DNA from: Halococcus sediminicola
GTDB taxonomy: Archaea; Halobacteriota; Halobacteria; Halobacteriales; Halococcaceae
Length of the DNA: 64,000 nt
Assembly (NCBI RefSeq): GCF_000755245.1
Contig: NZ_BBMP01000027.1
Location: forward strand, 31,849-95,848
Reading direction: 5' to 3'
Part shown: piece after piece, positions 26,015 through 35,994 of the stretch
How positions within the stretch are numbered: the stretch's first letter is position 1
Layout of the letters: the number at the start of each line of letters is the position of its first letter
The notes under the pieces: model-generated
Database searches by the model: none
Told to the model about the DNA's origin: nothing
The model's input: only the letters and a program-made list of their open reading frames with translations
Made by a program: the position numbers and the translations under genes

Positions 26015-27129
26015 ACGAACGCCAGCCGCCGCGACGTCCTGCTGAAGTTACAGAACTGTCAGACATTGCGGGAACAGACTCTACTGAGACGAGCCAATGT
26101 CAGTCTCTCTCGTCATCGTCACTTCCTGCCGATCGTGACCGCACTCTCGAGAAGTATGACGACAAACTAGATCTCGCAATCGAAACTGATGGTCTCAAGA
26201 AATCATTCGGAGACACGCGCGCCATCGACGGCATCGATCTCCGAATACCCCGGGGCTCCGTATACGGGCTTTTAGGTCCTAACGGAGCCGGTAAGACCAC
26301 GGCGATACGAATACTCACGACGTTGCTCCGCCCTGACGCCGGCACTGCGACCGTTCTCGGGCACGACGTCGTTCAGGACGCAGCCGACGTCCGTGCAAAG
26401 GTGAGTCTCACGGGCCAGTACGCCTCGGTCGACGAGGACCTCACTGGACACGAGAACCTCGTCCTCGTGGGACGCCTGCTCGGCTTCTCGTGGCGAGACG
26501 CGAAGAAGCGCGCCGATGAACTACTCACGGCCTTCGGCCTCGAAGACGCTGCCACGCGCCAGGTACGGACGTACTCCGGTGGTATGCGGCGTCGACTCGA
26601 CGTCGCCGCGAGCCTCGTCGTCACACCCGAGGTGCTGTTCTTAGACGAGCCGACGACAGGTCTCGACCCACGCAGCCGAAATCAGGTCTGGGCCATCATC
26701 CGCGCCATCGCTGCCGAAGGAACTACTGTTCTTCTCACCACGCAGTATCTCGACGAGGCCGACCGTCTCGCCGATCGCCTCGCCGTCATCGACAATGGCC
26801 GCGTCATCGCTGAGGGGACGAGCCGCGAACTGAAGGCCGCCGTGGGTGCGAGCACTCTCCATCTTCAAGTCCAAGATCCGAGACGCCGAGAAGAAGCCGA
26901 AGCTATCTTGCGAGACCACTTCAGCATGGACGTCCATAATGGAACCGACCGGGATACCCTCTCCGCGAGCGTTCCACACGATGAAGAGCCAGCGGCGGTG
27001 CTGACGGCACTCTCGGATGCCGGCGTAAATGTCGCCGAGTTCTCGCTCGGGCAGGCGAGCCTCGACGAGGTCTTCCTCGCACTCACCGGTCAACCCGCTG
27101 AGGACACGACGGAGGAGGTGGCCGCATGA
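26011..27129 (+). CDS. ABC exporter ATP-binding protein, daunorubicin-resistance (DrrA) type
   Basis: The 372-residue protein has a 50-residue polar N-terminal extension before the ATPase. Walker A is [20 protein letters not shown], signature [18 protein letters not shown], Walker [17 protein letters not shown], and then [14 protein letters not shown]. The C-terminal DUF4162-like domain ends [17 protein letters not shown], as in DrrA. It overlaps the permease gene by four bases. Family members export hydrophobic compounds; the real substrate is unknown. Confidence 0.9.
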   Translation: MNERQPPRRPAEVTELSDIAGTDSTETSQCQSLSSSSLPADRDRTLEKYDDKLDLAIETDGLKKSFGDTRAIDGIDLRIPRGSVYGLLGPNGAGKTTAIRILTTLLRPDAGTATVLGHDVVQDAADVRAKVSLTGQYASVDEDLTGHENLVLVGRLLGFSWRDAKKRADELLTAFGLEDAATRQVRTYSGGMRRRLDVAASLVVTPEVLFLDEPTTGLDPRSRNQVWAIIRAIAAEGTTVLLTTQYLDEADRLADRLAVIDNGRVIAEGTSRELKAAVGASTLHLQVQDPRRREEAEAILRDHFSMDVHNGTDRDTLSASVPHDEEPAAVLTALSDAGVNVAEFSLGQASLDEVFLALTGQPAEDTTEEVAA

Positions 27130-27965
27130 GCAACGAGACCACTCCATCGAACACAGTCGTCGAGGAGGATCTCGACGATGTCCTCTCGCGGGTCGAACGG
27201 CCGTCTCGCCCAGGCCCAATCTCCGCCTCGCTCACTCTCGGGTGGCGGGCGCTCCTGAAGATCAAGCACGTGCCGTTTCAGCTCCTCGACGTCACGGCAT
27301 TCCCGCTCATGTTCACGCTGCTGTTCACCTTCCTGTTCGGGGGCGCTCTCGCCGGATCACCACAGCAGTATATCCAGTTCCTGCTGCCGGGTATCCTCGT
27401 CCAGTCTATCGTCTTCATCACTGTCTATACGGGCGTCGGCCTCAACACGGACATCGAGAAGGGCTTGTTCGACCGTTTCCAGTCACTCCCGATCTGGCAG
27501 CCTGCGCCGCTGGTCGGGGCACTCCTCGGCGACGTGTTGCGCTACTCGATGGCGGCGCTCATGGTTGTCGGGCTCGGTGTCGTTCTGGGTTTCCGTCCCG
27601 GAGCTGGGATTGTGGGAGTGCTCCTCGCGCTCGCGCTGGTGCTCGTCTTCGCGTTCAGCGTCTCATGGATCTGGGTTCTCGCGGGGTTGCTCGTCGACAC
27701 CCCTGAGTCCGTTATGACGGCGAGCTTTCTTCTGCTCTTCCCGCTGACGTTTGTTAGCAACATCTTCGTCGACCCGGCGACCATGCCAGCGTGGCTCCAG
27801 ACCGTGGTCAGCGTGAATCCCGTTACGCATCTCGTCGACGCCTCCCGGGGCCTCATGCATGGAAACGTCGCTTTGATGGATGTGACATGGGTGCTCATCG
27901 CCTCTGCCATAATCATTATCGTGTTCGCACCGCTATCGCTTCATATGTACCACAAGGAGCGATAA
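27126..27965 (+). CDS. ABC-2 permease, DrrB type
   Basis: The 279-residue protein has six membrane helices and DrrB-like features: [60 protein letters not shown] and [20 protein letters not shown] with [16 protein letters not shown]. It partners with the ATPase at 26011 (ATGA overlap). An enolase-superfamily gene follows 32 bases downstream and may be co-transcribed. Confidence 0.9.
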   Translation: MSNETTPSNTVVEEDLDDVLSRVERPSRPGPISASLTLGWRALLKIKHVPFQLLDVTAFPLMFTLLFTFLFGGALAGSPQQYIQFLLPGILVQSIVFITVYTGVGLNTDIEKGLFDRFQSLPIWQPAPLVGALLGDVLRYSMAALMVVGLGVVLGFRPGAGIVGVLLALALVLVFAFSVSWIWVLAGLLVDTPESVMTASFLLLFPLTFVSNIFVDPATMPAWLQTVVSVNPVTHLVDASRGLMHGNVALMDVTWVLIASAIIIIVFAPLSLHMYHKER

Positions 27966-27997
27966 GCGCATTTCTGGAATCAAGAGAGAACTATCCT

Positions 27998-29107
27998 ATG
28001 CAACTATATGACCGGGTGAAGGACTTGCCGCTCGATATAGACAGCTATGAACTCACCCACCACGAGCAGAACTGCACGGGGGATTTTGCCCGTGCAAGCG
28101 TCGTCTTATCAATACAAGACCACGCTCCAGACACTCCTGAATTCAGGAGACCATGCACTCAGATCGCACTGCGCGGACAGGAGAGTATCGGCTACGGCGA
28201 AGACGTTACCTATGACAAAGTAGACCATCAGGCGCTCCTCGAATCTTCGTCTGAACTCCCGCTTGCCGGGAAGTACACGATAGCGTCGTTTTCGGCAGCG
28301 CTCGACAGAATCGATCTCTTCCCCAACCGTGAACCAGAACGTGAGGCGTCTCGGTACTACCGCCGGTGGGCACTCGAAAGCGCGGCCCTTGATCTCGCAC
28401 TCAAACAGGCTCGAATGGATTTGGCCACCGTCCTCGACCGGGAGTACGACCCTGTTCGGTTCGTTGTGAGCAACCGCCTTGGCAATCCCCCGACGTTTGA
28501 CCGAGTAGCTACTTGGCTTGAATTGAACCCCAATTTGGAGTTCAAGCTAGACATCGACTCTGGATGGACAGGCACACTGATTGGACAACTCGCGGAGATC
28601 GATGCCGTGCAGGTTCTCGACTTCAAAGGCCGATACAAAGGAACGATGGTCGATCAGCCCTCGAATGCGGACCTCTATCGGCGTCTCATCGAGAATTTTC
28701 CTGATGTGCTCATCGAAGATCCCGTTCTCACCGACGAAACACAAGCACTCTTCGAAGGCATTGAACATCGAATCACATGGGATGCGCCGATCACGGGCGT
28801 GAGGAGTATCGAGCAACTACCGTTCGAACCCGACTGGCTAAACATCAAGCCTTCGAGATTCGGGACGCTTGAGAGCCTCTTCAATTCGATCGAGTACTGT
28901 CTCAATCACGATATCCAGATGTACGGCGGCGGTCAAACCGAGTTGGGTGTCGGCCGTCAGCACATCCACGCTCTCGCGTCGCTGTTCTATCCTTCGTCGC
29001 CGAATGATATCGCTCCCCGGCCGTACAATCACCCGGAACCCACTTCTGGCCTCCCAACTAGTCCACTCTCACCTCCAGCAGATCCTCGCGGATTCGAATG
29101 GCACTGA
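27998..29107 (+). CDS. Enolase-superfamily protein
   Basis: The 369-residue protein starts MQLYDRVKDLPLDIDSYELT. It has the enolase-superfamily barrel order: a first carboxylate in FKLDIDSGW, FKGRYKG, then IEDPVLTDE and WDAPITGVRS, followed by NIKPSRFGTLESLFNSIEYC and MYGGGQTELGVGRQHIHALA. This resembles the muconate-cycloisomerase/o-succinylbenzoate group, though the usual K-x-K motif is not evident. Substrate unknown. It follows the DrrAB genes and converges on the broken FAD oxidoreductase. Confidence 0.7.
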   Translation: MQLYDRVKDLPLDIDSYELTHHEQNCTGDFARASVVLSIQDHAPDTPEFRRPCTQIALRGQESIGYGEDVTYDKVDHQALLESSSELPLAGKYTIASFSAALDRIDLFPNREPEREASRYYRRWALESAALDLALKQARMDLATVLDREYDPVRFVVSNRLGNPPTFDRVATWLELNPNLEFKLDIDSGWTGTLIGQLAEIDAVQVLDFKGRYKGTMVDQPSNADLYRRLIENFPDVLIEDPVLTDETQALFEGIEHRITWDAPITGVRSIEQLPFEPDWLNIKPSRFGTLESLFNSIEYCLNHDIQMYGGGQTELGVGRQHIHALASLFYPSSPNDIAPRPYNHPEPTSGLPTSPLSPPADPRGFEWH

Positions 29108-30594
29108 CAACCGAGGAGAATGACAACGGCCGATTATAGAGTTCGCCAAAGGCCGAAGGAAAAAAGAGCGGTTCGGGAATCGATTTTGAGATTGGTCGGA
29201 AGTGGCTTGGAGGTCAGCCGACGGCTGGATGTTCTGGGTCATGTGGAACACGTTCTCAGGATCCCACTCGGTTTTCAGTTTGACGAGGCGATCGTAGTTC
29301 TCGCCGAAGGCGTGCTTCACGTCGTCGTCCTGCATCAAGTAGTTCGCGTAGATCCCCTCCGTCGAGTGCGGTCGCACCATCTCGTAGATGTCTTGGGCCC
29401 AGCCCATCATCGCCTCGTCGTCGGCTGGGTCCGACCACCCGATCCCAATTCCGACGTTGTACGCCGCATCCCGGTGTGAGAAGGCCGTCTCGGTGGATCT
29501 GACTCGGGTGACGGCACCGCCCATCGACTCGAACCAGACGCTCGAGAACAGGTTGGGGAGGGCATCGATCGCATCAACGAGCGTATCGATGAGGTCGTCG
29601 GAAAGCTCCTCGATGTACACCGATTTGCCGTAGTAGCGCTGGCCTGGCTGGCCCTCGTCGGAGGTTGCCTTGAACGCGGTGTACGACATCGACTCAACGA
29701 TCGGGAGGATCGGCTCGCCCCACGAAATGAGCGGCTCCAACGCGACTCGACCGGCGTCGACCTCACCCGACCAACAGCCGATGAACGCGATGCCCGTCTC
29801 GCCCTGCTGCTCCTCGGGGAAGGGCTCCATCGGCGGGATGGTCATGATCATCGGGAAACAGGTGAGCTCGTCGGGTGCGTCGATCATGAACTCCCGGAAC
29901 ATCCGAAGTGCCTCACCGGCGACGTCGAACGGGTGGAAGATCTGGACGGTGAGCACCTCGTGGCCGATCTCATGGAGTTGGAATTCGAACTCGGTCACCA
30001 CGCCAAAGTTGCCCCCACCGCCGCGCAACCCCCCGAAGAGGTCGGGGTGTTCCGACTCGCTCGCCCGGACGATCTCGCCGTCGGTTGTGACGACCGTAGC
30101 GCCGGTGAGATTGTCGCACGTGAGGCCATAGTTACGCATGAGCCAGCCGATGCCGCCACCAAGAGTCAGGCCACCAATGCCGACCTCGGGGGAGCCCCCG
30201 TGGTCACGGCGAGTCCGTGGGCCTCTGTGGCCGCGTCGAGGTCGTTCACCAGCGCACCACCCCCGACGCGGGCCTTCTTCGCGACGGGATCGACCGTGAC
30301 GTCGTTTATCCGTGAGAGGTCGATTACGAGGCCATCGTCAACGATGGCCATTCCGGTGGTGTTGTGACCGCCCGCCTTCACACTGAGTGGTGTGTCGATC
30401 TCACGAGCGTAGGTGACCGCGGCCACCACGTCGTCAGTGTCGAGACATTGTACAATCAGCCTCGGATGTCGGTCGATCATGCCGTTGAACACCGTTCGCG
30501 CGTCGTCGTATCCGTCTTCACCCGGCTTCAGGAGCTTTCCGGTGAGGAGTTGAGCGAATGCTTCTTGCCTATCCACATCGTTGGATGCTGTCAT
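29069..30594 (-). pseudogene. BBE-type FAD-linked oxidoreductase, frameshifted
   Basis: Frame one starts at the ATG at 30594. It carries the FAD-binding half, TPLSVKAGGHNTTGMAIVDD with the flavin-linking His region and ARVGGGALVNDLDAATEAHG, and stops at 30166 after TTGAPP. A frame shift at GGGGG (30188-30192) gives EVGIGGLTLGGGIGWLMRNY, then GGGGNFGVVTEFEFQLHEIG, the substrate domain and the BBE C terminus YDRLVKLKTEWDPENVFHMT. After QNIQPSA the frame continues about 50 residues beyond the usual end and overlaps the convergent enolase-like gene by 39 bases, so the original stop is probably also lost. Confidence 0.8.
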
Positions 30595-30746
30595 CGCATT
30601 AGCCTCTGTAAGACGGTAAGGTAGGCTGTGCTAGTGGTCTGATCGAGGAATAGTCCAAGCATAGCCGACATACTCAACTATCATTGATAAGTGTTATCTG
30701 TCTTAATAAATTCGTATCACCCCGCACTCTCTAGTTGAGGTGGCTT

Positions 30747-31150
30747 GAGGAATGAGCAGGTCGTAGCGAGAACTGATCATGGAACTCGGTGACCTGCTCG
30801 AAGAGACGTTGAGCGTGGATTGTGATGAGGTTTGGGACAACGAGCGCACCCTGACACCCATCAGGGTGTTCGGGGTACGTCTCCATTCGATGGGGCTGTC
30901 GCTCCGAGAGATTGTCGCCGTCTTCGAGTGGCTCGGCGTCGACCGTTCCCATGAAGCGGTCAACGTCGAGGAGATCGAGGATCGCCACGGTCTCTCGGAG
31001 CGACAGTCCCGCAGAATGGAGTTGGACGGTGAACGCCCTGACGGGCGTCGCCGTCCACTCTCGGTCCCAACAGTCACTATCTGTCGTCCCTAACGCATCA
31101 TCGAGCAGGTCGCTGAGTGGCATGAACAACCAGCTCTTCGACCTGCTCAC
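30747..31150. pseudogene. Two IS6-type transposase N-termini joined tail to tail
   Basis: On the plus strand from 30779 the frame reads GDLLEETLSVDCDEVWDNER, then TPIRVFGVRLHSMGLSLREI and WLGVDRSHEAV. On the minus strand from 31124 it reads SDLLDDALGTTDSDCWDREW, then TPVRAFTVQLHSAGLSLRET and LLDVDRFMGTV. Both are N-terminal parts of haloarchaeal IS6-like transposases, truncated at the same place and meeting near 30950. The outer flanks (GAGCAGGTCG on each side) match as well, so the block is one imperfect palindrome of about 400 bases. Confidence 0.6.
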
Positions 31151-31156
31151 TCTTAA

Positions 31157-32399
31157 CTACTTGACTTCGCACGTTATGCTGACTGAGCGCGTAGAGAGCG
31201 TGTGAAACGCTGATGCTACCGATCACGTCGTTCCTGTCGTGTACCGAGCCAATCGACCAGTTGGAGTGTTTCTCAACGAGGCAGAAACACCACGCCAAGA
31301 CCTACGTGACAGGTCTTGTTGCCGCCAGCAACAAGACCGTTCAGGGCATCTCGAACCACGTTCTTCCAGCCAAAAGCGAACGCGCACTCAACAAATTCCT
31401 CACCGAGTACGACTGGGACGAAAACCAACTCAACAGAGAACGACTCGAACTCCTTCAGCAGGCCAACGAGACCCGATGGACCAGTGAAGGTGTCGTCATC
31501 ATCGACGACACCTTCACGCACAAAGTCGGTGAACACATCCCCAACGCCGGGAAATTCTACGATTACACCGTCCCGGGATACATCTGGGGCCAGAATCTCA
31601 TCTACGCACTCTATGCTGACGAGAAAACTACCTACCCGCTCGGTTTCCGTCTCTACGAAAAAGACGCACAGCGACGCGTTGAGCTTGCTATCGAACTCGT
31701 CGACGAACTCTCCGAGATAGGTGTCCCCGCGGACACCTATCTCTTCGACACGAGCTACTGTTCCGAGGAGTTCGTCATGTGCCTCGAAACCTATGGCAAA
31801 GAGTGGGTTTCAGCTGTCAAAAGTAACGCACGCGTGAGCTACGGTGGTGAACGAATCCGTGTCGATGCGCTCGGCAAGCGCATCGACATAGTCCCACGCA
31901 CGATCAGCAGCGAAACCTACCACATCTGGACGCAGAAGCGTGACGTCAGCCGTCTCGGCGAGGTGAAGTTGCTGATCACCGAGAAGGAACCGAACGAAGA
32001 AGGCGAAGCAAGTGTGAAGTACATCGTTTCGAATAAGATCGACGCGCCAGCGAGCCATCTCATCGAGTTGTACGCGATGAGATGGCGAGTGGAGACGGTC
32101 TTCAGGGACACCAAGCAAGATCTTGGTTTGGGAGACTGCGAGCTCCGGCACGCCGCAGGTGCCAGTCGGCACTGGCACCTGCTGATGTTGGCCTACAGCC
32201 TCCTAAAGCTCGGTGCTGCAGACAGCGCCCTTGGAACGATTCTCGCACACGCGAGTTCACTTCGCAACGACATCAAACGATCCTTCCGCGAGAGCGTTCA
32301 AAATCTTCTCTCCTGGGCGCTCAACAGTCCCGACCGCAGCACCGACGAGCTAATGCACCAAATTGAGGGGATGTTCGTCTAACGTGCGAAGTCAAGTAA
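31157..32399 (+). mobile_element. IS701-family insertion sequence, complete
   Basis: The left end CTACTTGACTTCGCACGTTA and right end TAACGTGCGAAGTCAAGTAA are near-perfect inverted repeats. A single intact transposase gene lies inside. The bases just outside are TTAA on the left (31153-31156) and CTAG on the right (32400-32403). Both fit the YTAR target of IS701 elements, but they are not identical. Confidence 0.85.
31213..32382 (+). CDS. IS701-family DDE transposase
   Basis: The 389-residue protein has the full DDE triad: first Asp in GVVIIDDTFTHKVGEHI, second in PADTYLFDTSYCSEEFVM, and Glu in YAMRWRVETVFRDTKQDLGL. The N-terminal DNA-binding part includes TGLVAASNKTVQGISNHVLP. It is intact and would mobilise both this element and the MITE at 12869. 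It starts 56 bases inside the left end. Confidence 0.92.
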   Translation: MLPITSFLSCTEPIDQLECFSTRQKHHAKTYVTGLVAASNKTVQGISNHVLPAKSERALNKFLTEYDWDENQLNRERLELLQQANETRWTSEGVVIIDDTFTHKVGEHIPNAGKFYDYTVPGYIWGQNLIYALYADEKTTYPLGFRLYEKDAQRRVELAIELVDELSEIGVPADTYLFDTSYCSEEFVMCLETYGKEWVSAVKSNARVSYGGERIRVDALGKRIDIVPRTISSETYHIWTQKRDVSRLGEVKLLITEKEPNEEGEASVKYIVSNKIDAPASHLIELYAMRWRVETVFRDTKQDLGLGDCELRHAAGASRHWHLLMLAYSLLKLGAADSALGTILAHASSLRNDIKRSFRESVQNLLSWALNSPDRSTDELMHQIEGMFV

Positions 32400-32553
32400 C
32401 TAGGGATAGTACGGATGCCCTCTCCGAGAGAGTATGCTACCCCCCTCGCCAATCAACCTTTTGGCTGGCCTAAATCAGAAGGGCAGTTTGATTAACTTCG
32501 GCGCGTCTTCGTATGCTTGGGTATTTTATACTATAGCGAATGGAAATAAGTAC

Positions 32554-33315
32554 ATGGTGTTGCACATCAGACGCGCACTCGGCAACGGCGTCTCGAAGAC
32601 ACTCACAACGGCCGGGCTCATATTCGTCGTTCTGATCGGTATCGCTCAGATCGCTTTCTTGGCATTGTCGAACACCCTTGCTGAGGCGTTTTTGGCAGGT
32701 CTCGACCTCCCGGCAGGGATTACCGAAACCACGGCCTCAGTCCCACTATCGCTGCCAATATCGGCGACCATGGCAGGAGTGCTCTCGATCGTTGTGCTCC
32801 TCGCATTGCAAGTGATCACGGTCGTTCTGATTCGCGTGATGACCGCGGATCGTCCTGCCATCACCAGTGAGACGTACACGCGACGGATGGGCTGGGTGGT
32901 ACTCAATTCGGTCGTTGGCGGAATCGTCCTCGGAATCCTGTCAACAATGGGGCTCATCCTGCTGATAATCCCGGGACTGTTCCTGACGGTGAGCTTGTTG
33001 TTCACCGTGATCTACATCGCTGATGAAGACGAGAGCTTCTTCAGCGCGATGAAAAACAGTTGGAGCCTCGCGTCGGGTAATCGATGGCGATTGCTCGGGC
33101 TGTATGTCGCCGTCTTCGTCGTGTACATGATTCTCTCAATAGTTCTTGGACTCATCATGCCACCCGCGTCGATCGTCTCACAACTCGCTACGGGTATCCT
33201 CTCAACCGTTCTGGTGGTCTATCTGATGGCTGTACTCACTGACGCGTACCGTCAACTCCGTCGCGATGACCAGCCTGGACAGGGAACGGACATCGATTCG
33301 AATACTGCCGTCTAA
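32554..33315 (+). CDS. Haloarchaeal multi-pass membrane protein (DUF7847/GPDP-membrane-domain-like)
   Basis: The 253-residue protein has about six hydrophobic helices, with GLILLIIPGLFLTVSLLFTV and IADEDESFFSAMKNSWSLAS as the features shared with the family. ATG 32554 is preferred because a TATA-like TTTATACTAT at 32525-32534 lies about 25 bases upstream, giving a leaderless transcript. Function unknown. Single gene. Confidence 0.75.
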   Translation: MVLHIRRALGNGVSKTLTTAGLIFVVLIGIAQIAFLALSNTLAEAFLAGLDLPAGITETTASVPLSLPISATMAGVLSIVVLLALQVITVVLIRVMTADRPAITSETYTRRMGWVVLNSVVGGIVLGILSTMGLILLIIPGLFLTVSLLFTVIYIADEDESFFSAMKNSWSLASGNRWRLLGLYVAVFVVYMILSIVLGLIMPPASIVSQLATGILSTVLVVYLMAVLTDAYRQLRRDDQPGQGTDIDSNTAV

Positions 33316-33462
33316 GATCATTCAATAGTTCTCTTGGCCTGAACATGAGAGTCGATCAGAGCCACACGTTCTGTGACACCATAGAATCATTGGCCTTCTC
33401 TACCTGTTCTTTTTCCATACTTCGGGAGTTAGCAGGATTTCATACCATCGGGTCCGTATCAC

Positions 33463-34422
33463 TCAAAATAAATGGTAATCAGCAATCTTAGCGCCTCCTC
33501 CAACTTGCCAGATACGAGATTCGATACCTAGCGCTTCAACTTCGTTGGCAACTTTCCCAGCGTGCTCGGCGGTTGTGTTGAGATACGCGGTTGCTCCCGT
33601 GTCTGATGAGAAAAAGACTGGAATGCCGTTTTCGCGCAGGCGACGTGTTAATGAGAGTAGACGGAGGGTTTCTGGTCGCCAATAAATCCAGCCTTCAGGA
33701 CCGGTCATTGTTACCGCGAGAAGGCTCAGTGAGTCTTGTTCAGCGAGCGCGAACGTCGATTTAAAATTCCCATTTTGGATTGCTTCGCGCATCTCTGCTA
33801 AGGCGCCATGTATATACGCGAGTCGCCCATCGAAAAGGTGAGATTGTGGTGTTTCCCTGTGTGCATGCGAGGTCTGCTTATACTGTGATACCAGTCCCAC
33901 TACAATCCGAATATCTTCGTCAAACGAGTTCGCTATCGGCTCTGCGACACAGTTTTCATCACATCGATCCGATCGGAGGTGTGAGAATCCACCCGTTATG
34001 CTTCGTGCTGCTGATGTTGCACCGCGCCGCGCTACCGCAGAGAGTTCTTTACGGGACAGTTCTAGCTTCGCAGCTGTCGCCGCTGCAAGCGTAAGTGCTG
34101 CAAACGCGGACGCTGAAGCACCGAGACCCACATTTGACTCAAAGGTATTCTCGGATACTACCCGGGCAGACGTATCTATACCTGCAAGACTCCGAATCCG
34201 GTTGAGGACCGTCGTTGCTCGTTCATAACCCTCACTGTCGATTTCAGCGCCATTCACGAGACAGGAATCTCTTCTATACCCGAATTCCACAGTGGTGCGC
34301 GTTTTCGATGGAGTTGTGCAAATAGAGATAGAGTCATGATATGGGATATTGTATTCGGTATCTCTAAGTCCATGATACTTGATCAAGCCTTGAATCGGAT
34401 GGGCTTGTGCGGTCGCTTTCAT
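33463..34422 (-). CDS. mvaD: Phosphomevalonate/diphosphomevalonate decarboxylase
   Basis: The 319-residue GHMP-kinase-fold protein starts MKATAQAHPIQGLIKYHGLR. Conserved features are the active-site stretch IKYHGLRDTEYNIPYHDSIS, the phosphate loop SNVGLGASASAFAALTLAAA, SAARSITGGFSHL, SQYKQTSHAHRETPQSHLF, and SSDTGATAYLN near the C terminus. In Haloferax the homologue is known to decarboxylate phosphomevalonate for isoprenoid lipid synthesis. It precedes the HTH gene on the complementary strand. It is a housekeeping gene bordering the accessory region. Confidence 0.88.
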   Translation of the reverse strand: MKATAQAHPIQGLIKYHGLRDTEYNIPYHDSISICTTPSKTRTTVEFGYRRDSCLVNGAEIDSEGYERATTVLNRIRSLAGIDTSARVVSENTFESNVGLGASASAFAALTLAAATAAKLELSRKELSAVARRGATSAARSITGGFSHLRSDRCDENCVAEPIANSFDEDIRIVVGLVSQYKQTSHAHRETPQSHLFDGRLAYIHGALAEMREAIQNGNFKSTFALAEQDSLSLLAVTMTGPEGWIYWRPETLRLLSLTRRLRENGIPVFFSSDTGATAYLNTTAEHAGKVANEVEALGIESRIWQVGGGAKIADYHLF

Positions 34423-34464
34423 GAGCGGAACTGTGATTTTCTTCTAATACTCACCGCGGATCGA

Positions 34465-35280
34465 TCACTCTTCAGCGGCATCGACTACCTCATAGCTGAT
34501 GTTTCCTTCCCGAAGCTCGTCCGTATGCGCTGAAAGGACGTTCGTTGTGGCTAGCAGTAGGACATCTAGCCCTTTCATAGCCGCCTCCCGTACAGCAGCG
34601 ACAGTACCGAATCGGATATGCGGTTCGAAGCTCGCTGTGCGGACTGCGGCTAGCGCTTCGGTGCCGGCGGTCGCAATCAGTTCGTGCGTGTCGACATAGT
34701 CGGATACCAGATCGGGATCTACTGTTGCACTTCCTCCGTTTTCGACGTGAGGAACCGAAACAATCGTCACCGTCCCTACATCATAATCGACGACCCCGTC
34801 GAAATTCGTGATGCCAACGTCCCGGTCAGCATTCGCATCCGTTACTGCAACTGCAGTTGCGTTGCCGACGTCGCCAGACAGTGCTCGTAATACGCCCTCT
34901 TGCATCGTGAGTGAGACGGTTTCGCCCTCACTGATTGCCGTCTTTGCGATGGCAGTTTCGGTTTCCACTTGTCCAATGACGTCCTCAGAAACGTGTTGGA
35001 CGAATTCGTGCAACTCATCGGTTTGGGACATGAGCCAGTCAACCCCCTCCTTGGTAACTTCGTATCGGCCGCGGCCGTGTTTGATAGCATATTCCTGCTC
35101 GACGAGGTCGAGAAGGTAATCGCTCACTGCTTGGGCAGTGACACCGATAGCGTCAGCGATTTCCCGTTGGCTTACCGCCGGCTGTCGCTCTGCAATCTGT
35201 ACCAAGATTTGATATCTGGTGGCGTTGCGTTTGCTTTGGAGAACACTGGAGCCGTCGGCGTCGTCAGTATTCTTCGACAT
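34465..35280 (-). CDS. MarR-like winged-helix regulator, divergent from the cobalamin operon
   Basis: The 271-residue protein has an N-terminal winged helix: NATRYQILVQIAERQPAVSQ, REIADAIGVTAQAVSDYLLD and HGRGRYEVTKEGVDWLMSQ. The 190-residue C-terminal domain (haloarchaeal DUF7839 type) has MQEGVLRALSGDVGNATAVA and PHIRFGTVAAVREAAMKGLD and may bind a ligand. Its start is 147 bases from the cbiT start in the opposite direction. Position makes it the first candidate for control of the cobalamin locus; this is not proven. Confidence 0.75.
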   Translation of the reverse strand: MSKNTDDADGSSVLQSKRNATRYQILVQIAERQPAVSQREIADAIGVTAQAVSDYLLDLVEQEYAIKHGRGRYEVTKEGVDWLMSQTDELHEFVQHVSEDVIGQVETETAIAKTAISEGETVSLTMQEGVLRALSGDVGNATAVAVTDANADRDVGITNFDGVVDYDVGTVTIVSVPHVENGGSATVDPDLVSDYVDTHELIATAGTEALAAVRTASFEPHIRFGTVAAVREAAMKGLDVLLLATTNVLSAHTDELREGNISYEVVDAAEE

Positions 35281-35384
35281 TATACGTGCTCAGCAGTGAT
35301 AACTCAAATATTTTTGCTTTACCCCGAGTGAAGTTGTCTTTTGACCCCGCCACCCCCGATCTACACAACCAAGGGCGTCTTACA

Positions 35385-35398
35385 ACAACCAAAATTGT
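35385..35398. promoter_or_regulatory. Candidate cobalt/cobalamin operator upstream of cbiT
   Basis: ACAACCAAAATTGT is a near-perfect palindrome ending 29 bases before the cbiT ATG. The related ACAACTAAAGTTGT lies 23 bases before cbtB. Further half-sites GTTGTC occur at about 35334 and 35415 and ACAACC at about 35365, all between the regulator gene and cbiT. Confidence 0.5.
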
Positions 35399-35427
35399 TT
35401 TACACTCCACGCGAGTTGTCTATAGTG

Positions 35428-35994
35428 ATGTCCCGCGTATCGCTTCCACACGAGGCGAAGGCCGGTCCAACGAAACCGGAGGTCAGAGCCGTCCTTCTAA
35501 GTAAACTCGATCTCGGACCGACCGACCATTTCACGGAGGTCGGCTCGTGTACCGGAGCCGTCACGGTCGAGGCGGCCCGGCGCGCCGGTCGGGTCACTGC
35601 GCTCGAACGAAAGCCGGAACGATTGGAGACCACTCGGAAGAACCTCTCCGCAAACGACGTCAATGGCGTGAAATTCCGCGAAGCAGAAGCACCCGATGGG
35701 CTGCCAGACGACGCGGATGTGTTGTTTCTCGGCGGCAGTCGAAACTACGAGACGGTTCTCGACCACGCGGTCGAAACCGGCATCGACAGGGTAGTCATGA
35801 ACGTCTCGCGGCTCGAAATCGCCGGCGCGGCGGCTGAGGCGTTCCGCGAACGAGACCTCCTTGATGAAATCGTCCAATTTCAGGTGAGTCACGGCTACGA
35901 CCTCGCCGGCGCAACGAGTTTCGATTCGGACAACCCGGTATACATGCTCGTTGGCGGGACCGGCGAGGTCGCGGCAGACGGAGGAACCCAATGA
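35428..35994 (+). CDS. cbiT: Cobalt-precorrin C15-methyltransferase/decarboxylase CbiT
   Basis: The 188-residue protein has a class I methyltransferase fold: TKPEVRAVLLSKLDLGPTDH, FTEVGSCTGAVTVEAARRAG as SAM motif, TALERKPERLETTRKNLSAN and DADVLFLGGSRNYETVLDHA. It methylates C15 and removes the C12 acetate carboxyl in corrin synthesis, together with CbiE (55529). ATG 35428 is chosen because family similarity starts there. It is the first gene of the operon and overlaps cbiL by four bases. Confidence 0.92.
   Translation: MSRVSLPHEAKAGPTKPEVRAVLLSKLDLGPTDHFTEVGSCTGAVTVEAARRAGRVTALERKPERLETTRKNLSANDVNGVKFREAEAPDGLPDDADVLFLGGSRNYETVLDHAVETGIDRVVMNVSRLEIAGAAAEAFRERDLLDEIVQFQVSHGYDLAGATSFDSDNPVYMLVGGTGEVAADGGTQ

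Noticed and set aside
35281..35427. Cobalamin riboswitch upstream of cbiT
   Set aside because: No B12-box or riboswitch-like conserved core is visible; the region is short and instead holds DNA-type palindromes.
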